Shown: positions 47,077 through 60,600 of the stretch, in pieces | Numbering within the stretch: position 1 is the stretch's first letter | Layout: each line of letters begins with the position of its first letter | The notes under the pieces: model-generated | Told to the model about the DNA's origin: nothing | Seen by the model: the letters and a program-made list of their open reading frames with translations, nothing else | Database searches by the model: none | NCBI GenBank assembly: GCA_036937835.1 | Contig: CM072878.1 | Coordinates: 7,352,001 to 7,416,000, forward strand | DNA: 64,000 nt | Origin: Pampus argenteus | Taxonomy: Eukaryota; Chordata; Actinopteri; Scombriformes; Stromateidae | Direction of reading: 5' to 3' | Position numbers and translations under genes: made by a program

Positions 47077-48146
47077 CGTGCTACAGCCAGCCTCCTGACC
47101 AGCTCCCCATCGCTCTAATCAAGTCTACATCTATCCATTTTTTTCCATCACATGTCCATGCAGGCAAAGGGTCACTGTGTCAGTCAATAATCTCTTTAGA
47201 GGATGTGGAGGAGCAACATGGGTCTGTGCAGGATGAAAAGCAGGTTGACTCACTGTGACAGATGAGCCATGAGATACAGAGACTCTCAGCATACTTTCCC
47301 ATCGGCACTGTATGTTGAATCAGATCAAACTCAGTGTACATGTAAAAAAAAAGCCACATTGAGAAATTAATTAATTAATTTCACTTAAAAATAAAAAACA
47401 TATCATGATATGTTTAACAAGTATTCATTAGGAGGGTACAGTTATATGAAAATAGAAAAATAAAGTGGAAAATGAATGTAGAGCATCAGTGTAGGTCAAA
47501 AAAAGTATAGTATTAGTATATTTAAAGTGATACACAGAAGGTATGAAGCATCTGAAGACTGTATGAGCAGCTTTATTGAGGTCACAACACTGAGCAGCAC
47601 AGCTGTAAAAGCACAAGCTCATTAAAAATACACACACTCATTAAATATACACACAAACAATAACATACACTAACAGCGCCAGCGGAGGTGGAGCAACAAA
47701 CACTGTCTGGGGAGCAAAAGCTGCCAGACACCAGCCGTCCCTGAGGATGAGACAGCAGAGGGCTTTAATACACACACACACACACACGTACACACACAGG
47801 AACAATATGTGGCTTTCAGGGTGTGAAGGTTATCTCGGTCATCACAGACCATGCATGCATTTATTATACAGTTATAGTCATACTCACTGTCTCAGGAACA
47901 TGAATAACAGGAAGATGCAGCAAAGGTCGGCGTTTGTCAATCTCAGGTGTCCCAGGAGATATACAGGTCATGTCTGGCTCATATTTTCAGGGCTGCAGAC
48001 AGAACTGCAGCACAAATCTGTCAAATCTGCATCAGGCCCACAATGGCTATTCATTGAGTTTGAATGGGGAACAGTGACACTGTTATTGAACTCGCTGAAC
48101 TCGTGATTTATAACATTTGTATCTCAAGACATATAAAGCAACACCA

Positions 48147-49290
48147 GTTTATTTATACGGCACATTTCATACACAATGGCAATTCAAGGTGATACCCTTT
48201 TAAAAGAAATAACATGAGAAAAACAGAAAACATCAATACAAAACCAATGTAAGATAAGAGTGGTGACATGGGCAAAAATCGTATAGTATCACTATATGTA
48301 ATTGTTATATATTATATTATATTCTGTTTATGTCGTACATCAGGTTCAATGAGATGGAATATAGGGTTTAAGGGAATCAGACATGCCCAAAGAGTCACAT
48401 GACCAAAGTTTAGCTATGTTTCATAAGTGGAAAGTGTTGGTAATATCTTTAATTTATGTGTTTGTCGAAGGAGAAGCTGGTGTCGTTTATTTGATGTCGA
48501 TGATGTGTAGGTGGTTTGAAGAATCCCCGCCGACACTGTATTGCAATCGGATTCTGACTCAAACATCTGAGTTACAGTATTTTAAGGGTTTACTGGTCAA
48601 CCCTAAGGTCACCCTGACCAGGCATCAATAAGACAGTAAACAGATGTCAATAATGGCCTTATTTATCTAGAAGGTGTAGCAACAGTTATTTCTCTGACCT
48701 TAGTTTACTTTTCCTTAAGGGTATTTATTTTTAGTAAATAGGATGTGGTTCCCCTTTAACAGATGTCCTAAAATACACTACACTGGGATTAAACATTTCA
48801 TGGCTGCCACACTTTGTGAAATCACACTTTTTTCTTTCACAGCAGCACAGGAAGCCTCTAATTTATTAATTTGAGTATGATCATCAGCCTCATCAGTAGG
48901 TGCATACAGCTGAGTAACAACCGTGTAGCAATTGAAATTTATTCCATGACTATGTATAATTTGGCCAAGTGGTGAAATATAAAGAGTGAAAAGTAGAGGG
49001 CCAAGAACCGAGCCCTGAGGTACTCCATATTTAACATCAGAGAATATACATGTAATATTATAGCACACACTATGTTCTAAATAGGACATAAATTAAGAGA
49101 AGGCTTAGACCAGAGACACCAAAATTACAATTTAGTGTGTCTAATAATATACAGTGATCAATGGCTTCAAATGCTGCACTGAGATCCAGCAACAGAAGCA
49201 CAGGTGGAATCCCGAATACAACTAACAATAATAAGAAGAGTCTACGGTCATGATTGTGGCTTTTTGAGCCTGTACTTAAGCACAGCACAG
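48147..49290 (-). mobile_element. Degenerate L2-like LINE fragment (reverse transcriptase part plus 3' tail)
   Basis: Minus-strand reading frames at 49288-49070 and 49089-48778 give LLLLDLSAAFEAIDH, GVPQGSVLGPLLFTLYISPL and GINFNCY...TQLY, typical of the RT domain of teleost L2-type non-LTR elements. The catalytic YADD motif is degraded to YTVV, the frame breaks near 49080, and no endonuclease part is seen. About 520 nt further on (48190-48147), the minus strand reads CCTTGAATTGCCATTGTGTA, TGAAATGTGCCG and TATAAATAAA, the usual 3' end of such elements. One 5'-truncated, inactive copy is the simplest reading. Confidence 0.7.
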
Positions 49291-50682
49291 TGTTTTGAGC
49301 TTCACACTAGCTGGCAACATGCAAATTTCATATCAATCCTTCAAAATAGTGGTTAAGATATTTCACAAAAAAACCAGGAGTGTCAATGTTGTTGTGGCAG
49401 ATAAGGAAAAATAATTAATATATCCTCTGGGGACTGTGGTATGGTAATCTCTCCAAAGTGACAGCACCACATTGCCGTAAGTCTCCTTTATTGAGCCTTA
49501 TCACGTCACTTAAGACAACTCTTTGTTCTTTCAATTAAATGAATCATTAGCAGATTATACTCTATAATACCATCCAACTGTAATCCATGACCCACACACT
49601 CGTCTGGCGGACCCCGGGGTGTCTTCAAGGACAAGAAAAGAATAAATAAAACACACTAGAATGACTGACTCTTGAGCAAAAGAAAGGTGGGATTGTTTTG
49701 GGGGATTGAGGCTTGTTTGCTTCAGGACACCAGCAGTGATGATCAGGGTGACAGGTCACAAGGTGAAGGGTCAGGACTTATAGAGGGTGATTACAGCTCA
49801 GCTGAACAGCCATCATGTTTACAGCAGTCATGGGAGTCTCACACGCTAAACGATGGACCTATAAAGGTGCAACACACATTTTACACTATTTACTCATTCC
49901 GAGCACAATTAAGCCTCCCAAAATCACAGAACAGCATGCAGTAATGTCAACAGCAGTCTTCTGTAACTGGAGGAGGCTTGTGAAGTTATAGTGAGTCGAC
50001 ATGAGCTGGCATGGAAAGTTTGTGCTAGAAATTTGAAAGAAAACATTGGTGTTTAACAGGCAAGGATGGTCTAATATAAGACACAATGATGTTGCATTAT
50101 GGGAAGTGTAGGATCCAGTGTAAGGACTAAAAAGTCAGGATATCACACGTTATAGAAGTGCAATACTAAATCCCTGGAATACTCCTTTAAGGGTCGGAGT
50201 GGTGCTTATTCCTAACGTTAGTGTAGAAATCAGCGTGTATTTCTGTATTTCTTTTGAGTTTTGTGGAGCACAAAAAAACCACGAGTCATTTTGTTTCTGC
50301 TGTCCAAAAATGACAAATCATATAAACATAAATAAACTAATAAGCTGTAACTTGTAACCGTTCATGTTATGTGAAGCCTCTTTGGAAACCCCTGTAGTAA
50401 CTTTTTTTTTAAACATAATAAAATTGTTTTTATGACAGCCTGGCTGGTTCTGATTAAAGTCTAATTCTGTCTTTCTCTCTCTCTCTCTCACACACACACA
50501 CGGTCTGTCTCATAACACCCATGACTAAAACCATTAGGACCCCCAGGCTAAAATGGGAGTTCATTGTGCTACCTTTATAGTTTGCATGCAGAAACAAGAG
50601 GCTCTGAGTGTGTGACTGAAGCAAAGTGATTCGTCACACTCACAGCACACTTGGGCGAACAAAGAAGTCCCCTCTCTGAGTA

Positions 50683-50782
50683 ACGTCACAAAGCCCAGCT
50701 GTCTCTACGCCATGATTGGTGGAAAGCACACTTTCTGTCATGTGATTGGTGCATAGCCCAGGGGCTCAGTTGTCATGAGTCA
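50683..50782. promoter_or_regulatory. Cluster of CRE half site, two CCAAT boxes and AP-1 site
   Basis: ACGTCA (50683-50688), TGATTGGT with ATTGG cores at 50715 and 50745 (30 bp apart), and a perfect AP-1 site TGAGTCA (50776-50782) lie within 100 bp, just beyond the rnf216 poly(A) site. Promoter- or enhancer-like; no transcript is identified. Confidence 0.35.
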
Positions 50783-50924
50783 GCCCCTTTTTCTGCATGA
50801 GACAAGGAAAGAGGGGGAGAGCGAGACAGACTGAATGCTGCAATCGATAACGGTTGAAAGGTAATATAGTGATTTCTTCAGGTATGAGAGAAATGTCTTT
50901 TCCTGCTTAAATAAAAGTCCAAAC

Positions 50925-51387
50925 TTGTATAAACCAGAAGACTTTATTTGAAAACTGTGTGGCATCACACACATTACACAAAAGATATAGAAGGGAATGC
51001 TAACCGTTTTTTTTTATTATTATGTACTCAAAAATATCTGTATAAACAGGAAATAAATTGTCTAAAGATTCTCAACTCTTCAGTTCACCCCCAATATTTC
51101 AAAAGGAATAAAGATAAAGGACCAAAAGTCCCAAAGTTCAGTAGGAGAAGGCAAAGTGTCCGAATGTGTGTGTGTGTCCCTACAGATGCACATATCATTT
51201 CAGTGTGTTTTATCATCTGAAATGCAAAAGCACGTGTTGAGCAACTGGTCCGAAATCTGCGTGGGCACACACACGAGACGCACACAGAAAACATTAGATC
51301 TGAAAAAACAACACTGAAATGAAAAGTTTACTTGTAGCAAGAGTACATGACGGAGGACACACTCATCACAGAGTGTGTGTGTGTGTG
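50925..51387 (-). other. rnf216: rnf216 3'UTR
   Basis: About 460 nt from the stop to just past the AATAAA at 50948-50943. Contains an A-rich patch at about 51009-51020 (T-rich on the other strand). The end is inferred from the signal. Confidence 0.65.
50943..50948 (-). terminator. rnf216: rnf216 polyadenylation signal
   Basis: AATAAA on the minus strand in CAAATAAAGTC, the first strong signal after the stop. Confidence 0.65.
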
Positions 51388-51791
51388 TTAGAAGCGTCTG
51401 TAGTAGCGGTGCGGGGGTCCGTAGTGCATGGGCAGGTCCATCATGTCCATGTGATGAGGGTTAACGGGAGGAGGGTTATGGTGGTGGTGGTGATGTTGGT
51501 GGTGGTTGTTGTTGTTGTTGTTATTGTTCAGCGGGGGGAGGTGCTGCAGTGGGGGCACGTAGGGTGCGGGGGGCAGCCGGGGCATGATCACTTGGTGGTA
51601 CATCCTGCCCTGGGGCGGAGCTGGAGGGTAACGTGCACGTGGAGGGACGAACAGGGGAGCTTGTACCGCCTGGGGGTGAGGAGGGGCCGCGGGGTTCGGG
51701 TTCTGTGGGTTTTCGGGGGGTGGACCCACACGTGGTCGCTTGCTGTCTGTGATGGGCTCTGGAGGAGGGCCGACTCTCTTCCCTAAAGTTT
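51388..51791 (-). CDS. rnf216: rnf216 last exon, Pro-rich tail with Asn/His runs
   Basis: 404 nt ending in TAA at 51390-51388. ETLGKRVGPPPEP leads into a Pro-rich tail with APYVPPL, then an Asn run and a His/Gln-His run, then DLPMHYGPPHRYYRRF. Human ends LPMHFGPQPRHRF. A second in-frame AG 9 nt downstream (51783) could be an alternative acceptor. Confidence 0.92.
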
Positions 51792-53536
51792 CTAATAGAA
51801 GAAGGAAGAAGAGGAAGAAACAGAGCAGTTATCAATGAACCAGCAGCCGTGCGGTTTTATCGCATGTCGAAATATTCAGGACTGGAGGTTTGAATGTAAC
51901 CCCTCGGTACGCCCTTACATACTTTACACAAACACACTGAGACAAACCAAACACAGGAAACATCCCTGCAACTGCTGCTGGCTTCGGCTGTAAACAGCCA
52001 ACTTGTCTGAATAAATAATGGTTTAAAAGACAAAGAGGAAGCAGCAGACAGGAAGAATAATGTTGCTACAGAGCAACATCTCTCTGCCAAGGGGTCATAA
52101 ATCAACACATTTCTCCATCAGTTTAAAAACACAGGGGGTGATGACAAACGGCATCGAACGATAATTAACCGTTTCTACCGTTCCAATGAAATAGTTTGGG
52201 CATAGTTTTTAAAAATAAGTGTAAATCAATGGGTGACAGGGTGTCAGTACCCACCTGCAGACTTCTTATTCAGCTCCGCCTCTCCTTCCTTCTGGATCTC
52301 CTGAATGATTCGCTCGTCATCTTGCTGCAGAAATGCACACAAAGAGATGAAGACGGCAACAGTTTTATCAAAAGAGGAATCACTATTGTACCAACTCCTG
52401 TATTAACCGTACAGTCAACTGTATTTTCTAACAAGATCCTAGTAACCTTGTGTATATGCTTGGTCAAAACCTTTAACTAATGTTAAGAGAGCAGATGTCC
52501 CCTTCAACAGCCCCCCTGGTTATAAGTATTTGTCCATTTCTTGGCTCTGTCTTCTAGACCAGCTCTTGGCGGGTGCTGCTGCTTCTACAGAGCTGCTGGA
52601 GCAGCTCCAGCGCATTAACTGTTAGGGGTCTAATTGTTGCTTTCGGTTGCCAGTGATACGGCGGCCAGATCACTGTGGGCTACCATGGAGTCAGATGGTC
52701 AGGGTCAAAGTGCATGGGTGTGTGTGTGTGTGTATTTTAAAGTACAGTGCATTTTAAAAATATTATAGCAGCCATTATTTTCTAAAATGAGTGTGTAGCA
52801 TTTCAGAGTTAACAAAAACAAATCATGTGTGTGTGTGTGAGACGCACTGTGGGGTCGGTCCACAGGGAGCACTTGCGGCAGTGACGGCAGGGAGCGCCAG
52901 GAGAGCGGGCGTGCTGGCAGAAGTGGTTGTAGCCCGTGATGGGCTCTCGGCAAAGGTAGCACATGAAGCTGCCGCAGCGGCACGACATGCGGTTGCAGCC
53001 CTCCGACTTGACGAGCCCCGTCCCGCACTTCACACACTTCCTCACCCGAGCTGCCGTCATACGCTCCTCACTGCGGCACACGGACGAGAGTTGGCAAAAT
53101 TGACAAAAAATGTTGCAGTGATAAAGTTGATGAAGAGAGACACAAAAAAAAACCAAAGAAACAGATAAAAGACAAAAGTTACAGGGCAGCAAAAACATGT
53201 CTGAGGCTGCAGATAGCCACAAGGACACCGTTGTTTTGTACTTTTCAAGTCAAAGGAGAATTTTGTCTGCAGCTCAGGTTCTTGTGAGTATTTTCTTGTA
53301 GGGATTACTAAGAATCTGTCACCCAGAGGTTTTGTTTCAAGGTCAAACTCAAACCAGAACAGCTGCTAAACATTGTTGATACATCCGACTAGGATATTAC
53401 TATCATCCATTAAAATAGAAGTGCTGTTTGAAATCAATGTGGCGACTACGGTTTTTATCTATATGTGAGGCCAAATACCCAAGTCTGGAGTGAGCTAATG
53501 CTGCTACTGTGCTTTCTTTTAATTTTGTTCTGTTAT

Positions 53537-53570
<34 letters not shown>

Positions 53571-56500
53571 GGGCCGGTGAAGGTCAGCTGCTCAGACCTG
53601 CTCCACTGATCTTTCTACCAGGCTGCTTCCTGTCTGTTTCAGCCGCAGGAAGAAAGAAGATCTGTGAACGGCTCAAAACAGGAACTACTGCCCAGCAGGT
53701 CCACGGGAAGCAGCCGGCCTCTCCACTTCCTGGAGTGTTGTCCGGGAAACTAAGCTTTGTTTACCCAGCATCCTCTCTGGTGAGAGACAAGAGTTGAGGG
53801 GGGGAAAATGGACAGAGCCTGGGACAAAAATGCCCTTTCAGAGTGAAAGCGAGACCAGTCTACCTCTCGCAGATTTGCAGCAGAGATGGCTGAGAGGTGG
53901 TGTGTTGATAAAGGGTGAAGTCGTGTTTGTTTACTGTGAATCACTTACAAGAGCACCCTCATGCGGATCTCGTCCCTCTCCAGGACCTGCTCGCACGTCT
54001 TCCCCACATGCTGCTTCCACTGGACATGGCACTTTCTACAGCTCTCCTGCACAGCACACATCAGAAGTACGAGAAAAGATTTTTGTTCCGTTAGAATCTT
54101 TCTAACATTTATTCACTTGAACATTTCGTACCACATCATCATCATATATTGAGAGATTAACCCACATTTCCCCGCCTCGTCCATCCATCTATCTCCACCC
54201 CCTCCTCTAACACGTCTCTAAGCAAATGCTGAGCAAGAATATTCCTTCACAGCGTCTGCTCTATATGCGGCTGGTGCTGCCACTGCAGGGACTTGCAGAG
54301 ACACATTAGGTGTGGCTCTCCATGCAAAATGTGTGTTTGCCGCTGACTGTCTGGTTGCCTAGAAACAGCAACTCCATCCCTAAACCTTCTTCAGCGTCTT
54401 GCCCAAGACGTTGGGCTAAAGGACAAGCGGGGCAGACGTCCTCGGGCACCCCCCTTGCTAACCCTCAGCTAAGTGGTGGCACCATAAATATTTGAACTGC
54501 TCATCTAATATTGAAGAGCGTGGAATATGACAGCTGATGCAGCCTCCAGTCTGAATCTCAACCTTGGGACAGAAAGTCAGAAACACACCCTCTACGTCCT
54601 ATGAACTCCTTACACATCCTTCATCCGTATGTGTGTGTGTGTGTTATTTTTCATGTCTTTCTGCTACCATAGGCTTGTTGCTCTCACAATATTCACTGAG
54701 GCAGCTGTGTGTGCAAGGTCAGCCAAAGGGTGGAGAACTGGAGGAGTTCCCGCTGGCATTTGGAGCAGTTCAGAAAGACAAAATGTGATGCCACATTTAC
54801 CGTGGTAGCTTCAAGCGAGGCGAGAGCCCCTTTTTTCTGAGCCAACTCAAACAAGAAACAGATGATAATTAGACTAAAGGGACTCTCTGATTTATAAGGG
54901 AATGTCCGATGGAGAGATATAGGAGTGTGCATATATATGCTTAAAGTATAATGAGAAAACTCTCTCTTGTCTCTGATTTCAGTGAAATGTGGGTCTTCAG
55001 AGAAAAGGAAGGAGGGGTTATGTGTGAACCACGGGGTGCAGAATATGACTCAAGTATCAGACAAAAAAAAAAAAAAAAAAATCACACAAAGACAGGAGGG
55101 AGCAAATGAAAAGGGGTGGGGTGGGGGGTTACAGCACAGTGGTGAAAGATCACCCCCTAGTGGTAACCCAAAGCTCAGGAAGAGAAACAGCACGAGCGAG
55201 GTGTGACTGTGCGTCTGGGACCTGTTGGACAGGCTGTCGAGAAGCAGGAACACACCTGAGTTCTTATAGCTCGGCTAAAAATACAGCCGATGATGTCAGA
55301 GTCAACCCGTGTCCGTGGGCGTGTCTTCAAACAAGTAATTCAAATAACGATCACAGACAAACGCATGACTTTATGATGTACACACAACAAGAATGTGCAT
55401 GAGTAGCTCTACACTCATTCATAAGAGCTTACTCCTCCCTTCAAGTCTCTTTCTCTTCCTGTGCTCCTTGCTCCAACTTTTCCTCTATCATCATTCATTA
55501 CACTCCTTTCCCCTGGGTCCTACCCTCCTCTCCCTCTCTTCTCCAGTATCTCCATCTTCATTCACTTCTTTCCTCTCCTCCTCTGGATCTTTCTCTTTTT
55601 CTATCTCTCTGCCCTCCTGGTGCAGGCTGCAGCAGCCCTTATAAGGCGGTGCAATTCGCTTACAGGGCTTCTGATTGGGGGGCTGCATCGAGTGAGTGTG
55701 TGTGTGTGTGTATGTTTTTTTTTTTTTTTGCTGGGGAGGTGGCTTTTACTGCAAACAAAACTGAATGCAGATAACAGGGCAGGAAGAGAAGACATGTACA
55801 CCTAACATGACTGTACATATCGTTGTTACATGTTCTGTGATAAAAGGTGCTTTATGGGGGTGTGTGAAAGTGAAGATATGAAGGTGTGTAAATGGTTGAC
55901 AACAACTTACACACACACACACACACACACACTGCTGCTGCTCAGATCCAGCACTTGTTTGCACTGCGACTGCCTTCCAGTGGCCTACATTTTACATTCC
56001 TCTGCTTTCATGAAGCAATCACACACAGGCCAGAAACAAGCCTGTCCAAATGTCCTCATAACCACATGTGGAATACATTAGCATCCGCTTGTGTGTGTGT
56101 GTGTGTGTGTGTGTGTGCATATGTATGCGTGTGTCTAGGTCAGACAGAGCCACGGGAGAAAGAAAGAGGAGGAGACAGAGAGGGGGGAGAATCTGGGTCA
56201 AACCTGATCTGAACCACATTTGAAATGGAGGGAGATGTGTGTCCGACCAGTAAGTAACCAGCACGGGGGGAGTGGAAAGAGCGGCTGGCCAATGAGGCAG
56301 CAGCGTGAAAGATGGCGGGTGGGCTTACGGAAGTGTGTCAGTTACATAATGCAGCCCCTCCCTGCTCTTACACTGAGCGGGCTGACTGTACAACTATCTA
56401 ACCGTGCTGACGGGAACCAGTGGGGGGAAAAAAAAGAACACATAAAGAACACATACATTAAAGCTTGTCTGTTTCATAACTATATTCTTATTTGTTTGGG

Positions 56501-57480
56501 GGGTTTCCACTGCAGAGAGGGGAAACTTTCCAGACAACACACACCTCAGCAGCCACAGACTCACATCCTGATTCTTACACATGTTAAAGAGGAAGCAAGT
56601 CGTGTTCATTTTTGACAAAAAAATAAAAAGCACAATGCAAAGCTCTGGTTCCTTCTTCACACATTTAGACAATACTGTAAACATATTGGCTTCTCGTGTT
56701 TGACCTAAATCTGCAGTTGTTGGTTTTACTGCGCTGCAAATATTCAGAAAAAGGATCCGGCCTGAAGATATCTGGAGCATGTGTAACTTTTTTTTTTTTT
56801 TTTGTATCTTTGGGTGTGTATGAGTATGTAATAGGGTGCAGCTGTGCAATGACACTGCAAAGCAGCTGTGATGAACCTCTGACGCCACCTACAGGTTAAT
56901 GCAGCGAACAGCAGGAGAAATAATGAACATCCTCGTCTGCACTGAACTTGTGCGTTTATATAACCTCAGTTTCCAGGATTTCATTTAGGATATTGTACTT
57001 TACAACAAAAGTCTGATATGACGATGTTGAAGAGAAACGAGGAAATTACTGAAACGACAGAGAAAAGCCAGATGCAGATATTGGTTTAGAAAATGTAGGG
57101 AACAAGTCAGGAAAAAACACGAGTCACAAGTTAGAGAAACTAATGAAGTTTGGGTCAGCAGATGTAAAATTGACACTTTATAGTCTAACCACCAGCTGTT
57201 TTTCTAATCATCTATGTCATGTTGGCACTGCACACAACTGTATAGAATGCAGAAGTCAGAAAAATGCTGGGAAATGGGGAAATAGTGAAAAATGCAGATC
57301 ATATTGTCTGAGAGCACAAACTGCTTCTTTTTGTCCGTCACACTTCAAAATCCAAATATACACTACGTGTTTTAAAATGAAATATATACATGCGAGAAGG
57401 AGGAAGGCCAAGAGGTGAATAAACATATAGTGTATACAGACACACTCACACACATGTATTATGTTGGGGTGTTGACATAA

Positions 57481-57511
<31 letters not shown>

Positions 57512-57650
57512 CCCCATTCCGGGAATGCCGTGATAGGAAGAGTGTGTGTTTGCGTCGAGTCAGAAAGAGAGAGATAAACAGAGAGAGACAAAGACACATC
57601 AAGAGAAAGATGAGAAGGTTGTGTTTGTGTGGTAAGAGTCAGAATAAGAC

Positions 57651-57694
<44 letters not shown>

Positions 57695-60600
57695 TTTCTC
57701 CCAAATAATGGAGATCTTCAGACTGGAATTCATGTGATAGCCTTGGCAGACAAAAAGCAACACCTCCCCCTTTGCATTCCTGAGACAGAGGGAGGAGGCC
57801 CAGAGATAAACACAGAGGGAGAGACAGAGGTGGCGACCTCGCCAGATGGAACCGCATCATCCCCATAAAACTCTTCATCAATCTTTCCCTCTCTCACATA
57901 TTTTGATCTCATGTCTGCGCAGCCACCATCATGATTTATGCTGAAGAAGACGCCGCACACTGAGTTTTTCAATGCAAGGCCAGATTTTTCTGTCACGATG
58001 GACTTAATTATTTAAACCAGGGTCCAATCTATCTTTTGATATGATTTACCTCATGACAGCCATATGTGATTACATCAGAGGCTCTATATAATGTGCAAGA
58101 GTCAAAGTGTTTGACAGTGAACATGTTGCTTTACGGTTGTGGTCTGTAGAGAAAAAAGAGAACCAAACAGATACAGAGAGTCGGACTGACCTTGCGGCAT
58201 CGAGGGTTGGGGCAGCTAAACAGAGACATGTCTTTGTCCAACAAGGCCGGGAAGTTGCAAAACGGACATCTGCAAGAGTCAGAGAGAGAGTGGAAGGAGT
58301 GATGAGGAGAGTGTTGGCCCGTTCGTCATAAAATGATGTAAACATTATGTAAAAAGAACAAGGTCACGAGTGGAACATTTTCAAGACACACTAACCGCAC
58401 AAGTTCATCGGCACAGGTGGCAGCGACCGCCTCCTCCGCCTGCCTCTCGTAATATTTACAGAGTATGTTCTCTGGTAGCACCTTCTCCAGTTCACACACC
58501 GGGTAGGAGCACGGACAGCCCCCCTCCATGCAGCTTAGCTCCGACTGCAACATGAACACACACACACACACACACAAGCAATTACAAATGCACAGGTACA
58601 ATCACAAACCACCTTCAGTTGACTGCAAACACTCACTCCATTATTCACATTTATTTGACTGTCAGTTCACTTTGTACAGCTATTCTCCTCCTCAAGAACG
58701 ATGGCGTTTCATGGCAATAGTCACTTATAGTTGCCGGGCAACCTAGCAGGTAGGCCCTATTCGCATCATTTGAAGGAAACAGTGTGTGTGTCTGTACCTT
58801 TCCGGAGCCGAATACTGCCTCCTGAGCGTATTTGACCAGGCAGTCTTTACAGAACAGGTGGCCGTCTGAACACTGCGTCATTATCTCAAACGCAAACTCC
58901 CCGTAGCAGCAGCCACACTCGATCAGCTGGCCATCCTGGAGACAGAATCATACAGACATATTTTATGCAACCGATTCTCAAACTAAATTAAGAAGAGTGT
59001 CCGACTGGGAAACTTCAAGAACGGCAATTACATTCTCACACATGTTTGACTTTGAGGGGAAACTCTCTGCATTACTGGAGGATCATATTAAATCTGAAAA
59101 AACACTATCCCTGATGGCCTCTGAGTGTGTGGGCCTGTTAAAAAGACTTTCCATCTGTTCATCAGGAGCAACTCATGCTTTGAGTAAATCAGTCATATGT
59201 GTGCGTCCTACCTTCTTATATTCATCTTCATTGACCTGCAGAGCGAGGAGGAAGTCTTCATGCTGGAGAGAGAGAGAGAGAGAGAGAAAGGAAGGAAGGT
59301 GAGAGACAATCAGAGTGACTTTCCTGGTGTGGGTGTATTCTCAAATAATCATGTACAATACAAAGTGGAAAAAAAGCTGTAGACATAGATGTGATACTGT
59401 GGGACAGAGAAACATTATATATATATATAACTATTATATTTATATTATATATAACTCTGGAAAAAAGAAAAGCAATGTGCGTTTACCTCTGCCCATTCCT
59501 TGGCTTTCTGCTGATAGAATGAAAGCTCCTTCTGCACAGAAGATTCCAGATTGCTGTACGTCCTGCAGTAGCGACGGTCGTTCTCCAAGAAATACATCCT
59601 CTTGTCAAACTTCACTGAACCTGGTTGACGGAGTGAACTTAGTGAGTGAGAGTCTGGATACATTAAATCCTACATTTATATTCTTTCTGACCAGAGACGA
59701 GAAAAAAAAAGGAACACAAATGTCCTCTCACGATGCGCATCCAGCTTTCCTGTGAAACCTGATTACGGAAATCTTTGTGAATGAAAGAACAGCAGCAAGG
59801 CATTTTTTATTATTAAACAAAGGCTTGTTAAAAAATTATTTCTCAGTACGCAAAGGTACACAAACTACTCCATCCGAGAGATGGGTATGAAAAAAGTGAG
59901 AAACTTTGTTCACCGTGCTCAAAGTGGAAATCAACGTAGCAGCGTTCAGAGGAGGTTCTGCTCCGCCGTCTCTTTCCTGAGGGGTCGCCTGATTCTTGCC
60001 ACTTCTTCAGAGCTTCACATAAGGCCTGAGACGGGTGGGGAAAAAAAAGAACGAGGGGGAGAATTGTAATTCGATTCCAGAGACCAACAATCAGCGACGT
60101 ACGGTGTACTACGAGTCCATAGGTACCTTGCGTGTGATTGCATAGTGTCCCTTCAGGGCATTGAGGGCCCATTTGATGTCCTGACAGCTGAGCATCCTGA
60201 AATCTGCCATGAGTAAGTCTGCAGCCTGCATCACAGCCTCGGGTCCCACCGTGCCCAGCTTGGCATAGTCAAACAGGTCCTCGGTCACCTGAAAACACCC
60301 ATAACAGAAGCATTACACAGTGTAAAGACACTGAGATTCAAAGACACAAAAGAAACCGTCCTTTCTTAGGATTGTAGAGTGTTTGTAGTTATTTGTTGCA
60401 TTTAGTTAACCGTGGTGGCATCACGTGGTGCTCAACTCTATTAAAATCTAATTGTAATATAAATGAATAAAGCTATCGCACAATCTTTCCATGTAACCCC
60501 TGGCAACTGCAGTACCACCTGGGATACAACACACGAGCGCGCACACACACACACACCTCTGTCTGAGTGTCTCCAGACTCCAGGAGGATGCTGGTGGGAG

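Larger units (their letters stand above)
45246..50920. other. Fscn1-rnf216 convergent intergenic spacer
   Basis: No coding exon recognised apart from a decayed LINE reverse transcriptase on the minus strand (48147-49290). Holds (CA)n at 46181-46220, a C/T-rich tract at 46375-46502, (GT)n at 46886-46909 and 47045-47072, and a motif cluster at 50683-50782 with CRE half site, two CCAAT boxes and an AP-1 site. Confidence 0.65.
54047..58190 (-). other. rnf216: rnf216 4.1-kb intron splitting the IBR
   Basis: Holds an A-run at 55063-55081, a C/T-rich tract at 55435-55618, a palindromic CArG box at 55637-55646 with a CCAAT box 30 nt away, CA/GT tracts at 55911-55932, 56093-56118 and 57655-57687, a (CT)n tract at 57487-57510, and a partly CTCF-like CACCCCCTAGTGG at 55153-55165. 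No coding content recognised. Confidence 0.85.

Noticed and set aside
51319..51786. 155-codon plus-strand frame with Val runs
   Set aside because: Opposite strand of the rnf216 last exon; the Val runs mirror Asn/His codon repeats.
59609..59614. CAG used as the acceptor for the KRMYFLEN exon of rnf216 (6 nt downstream)
   Set aside because: It keeps the frame but removes two residues that human RNF216 has at the same place, so the upstream CCAG is preferred.
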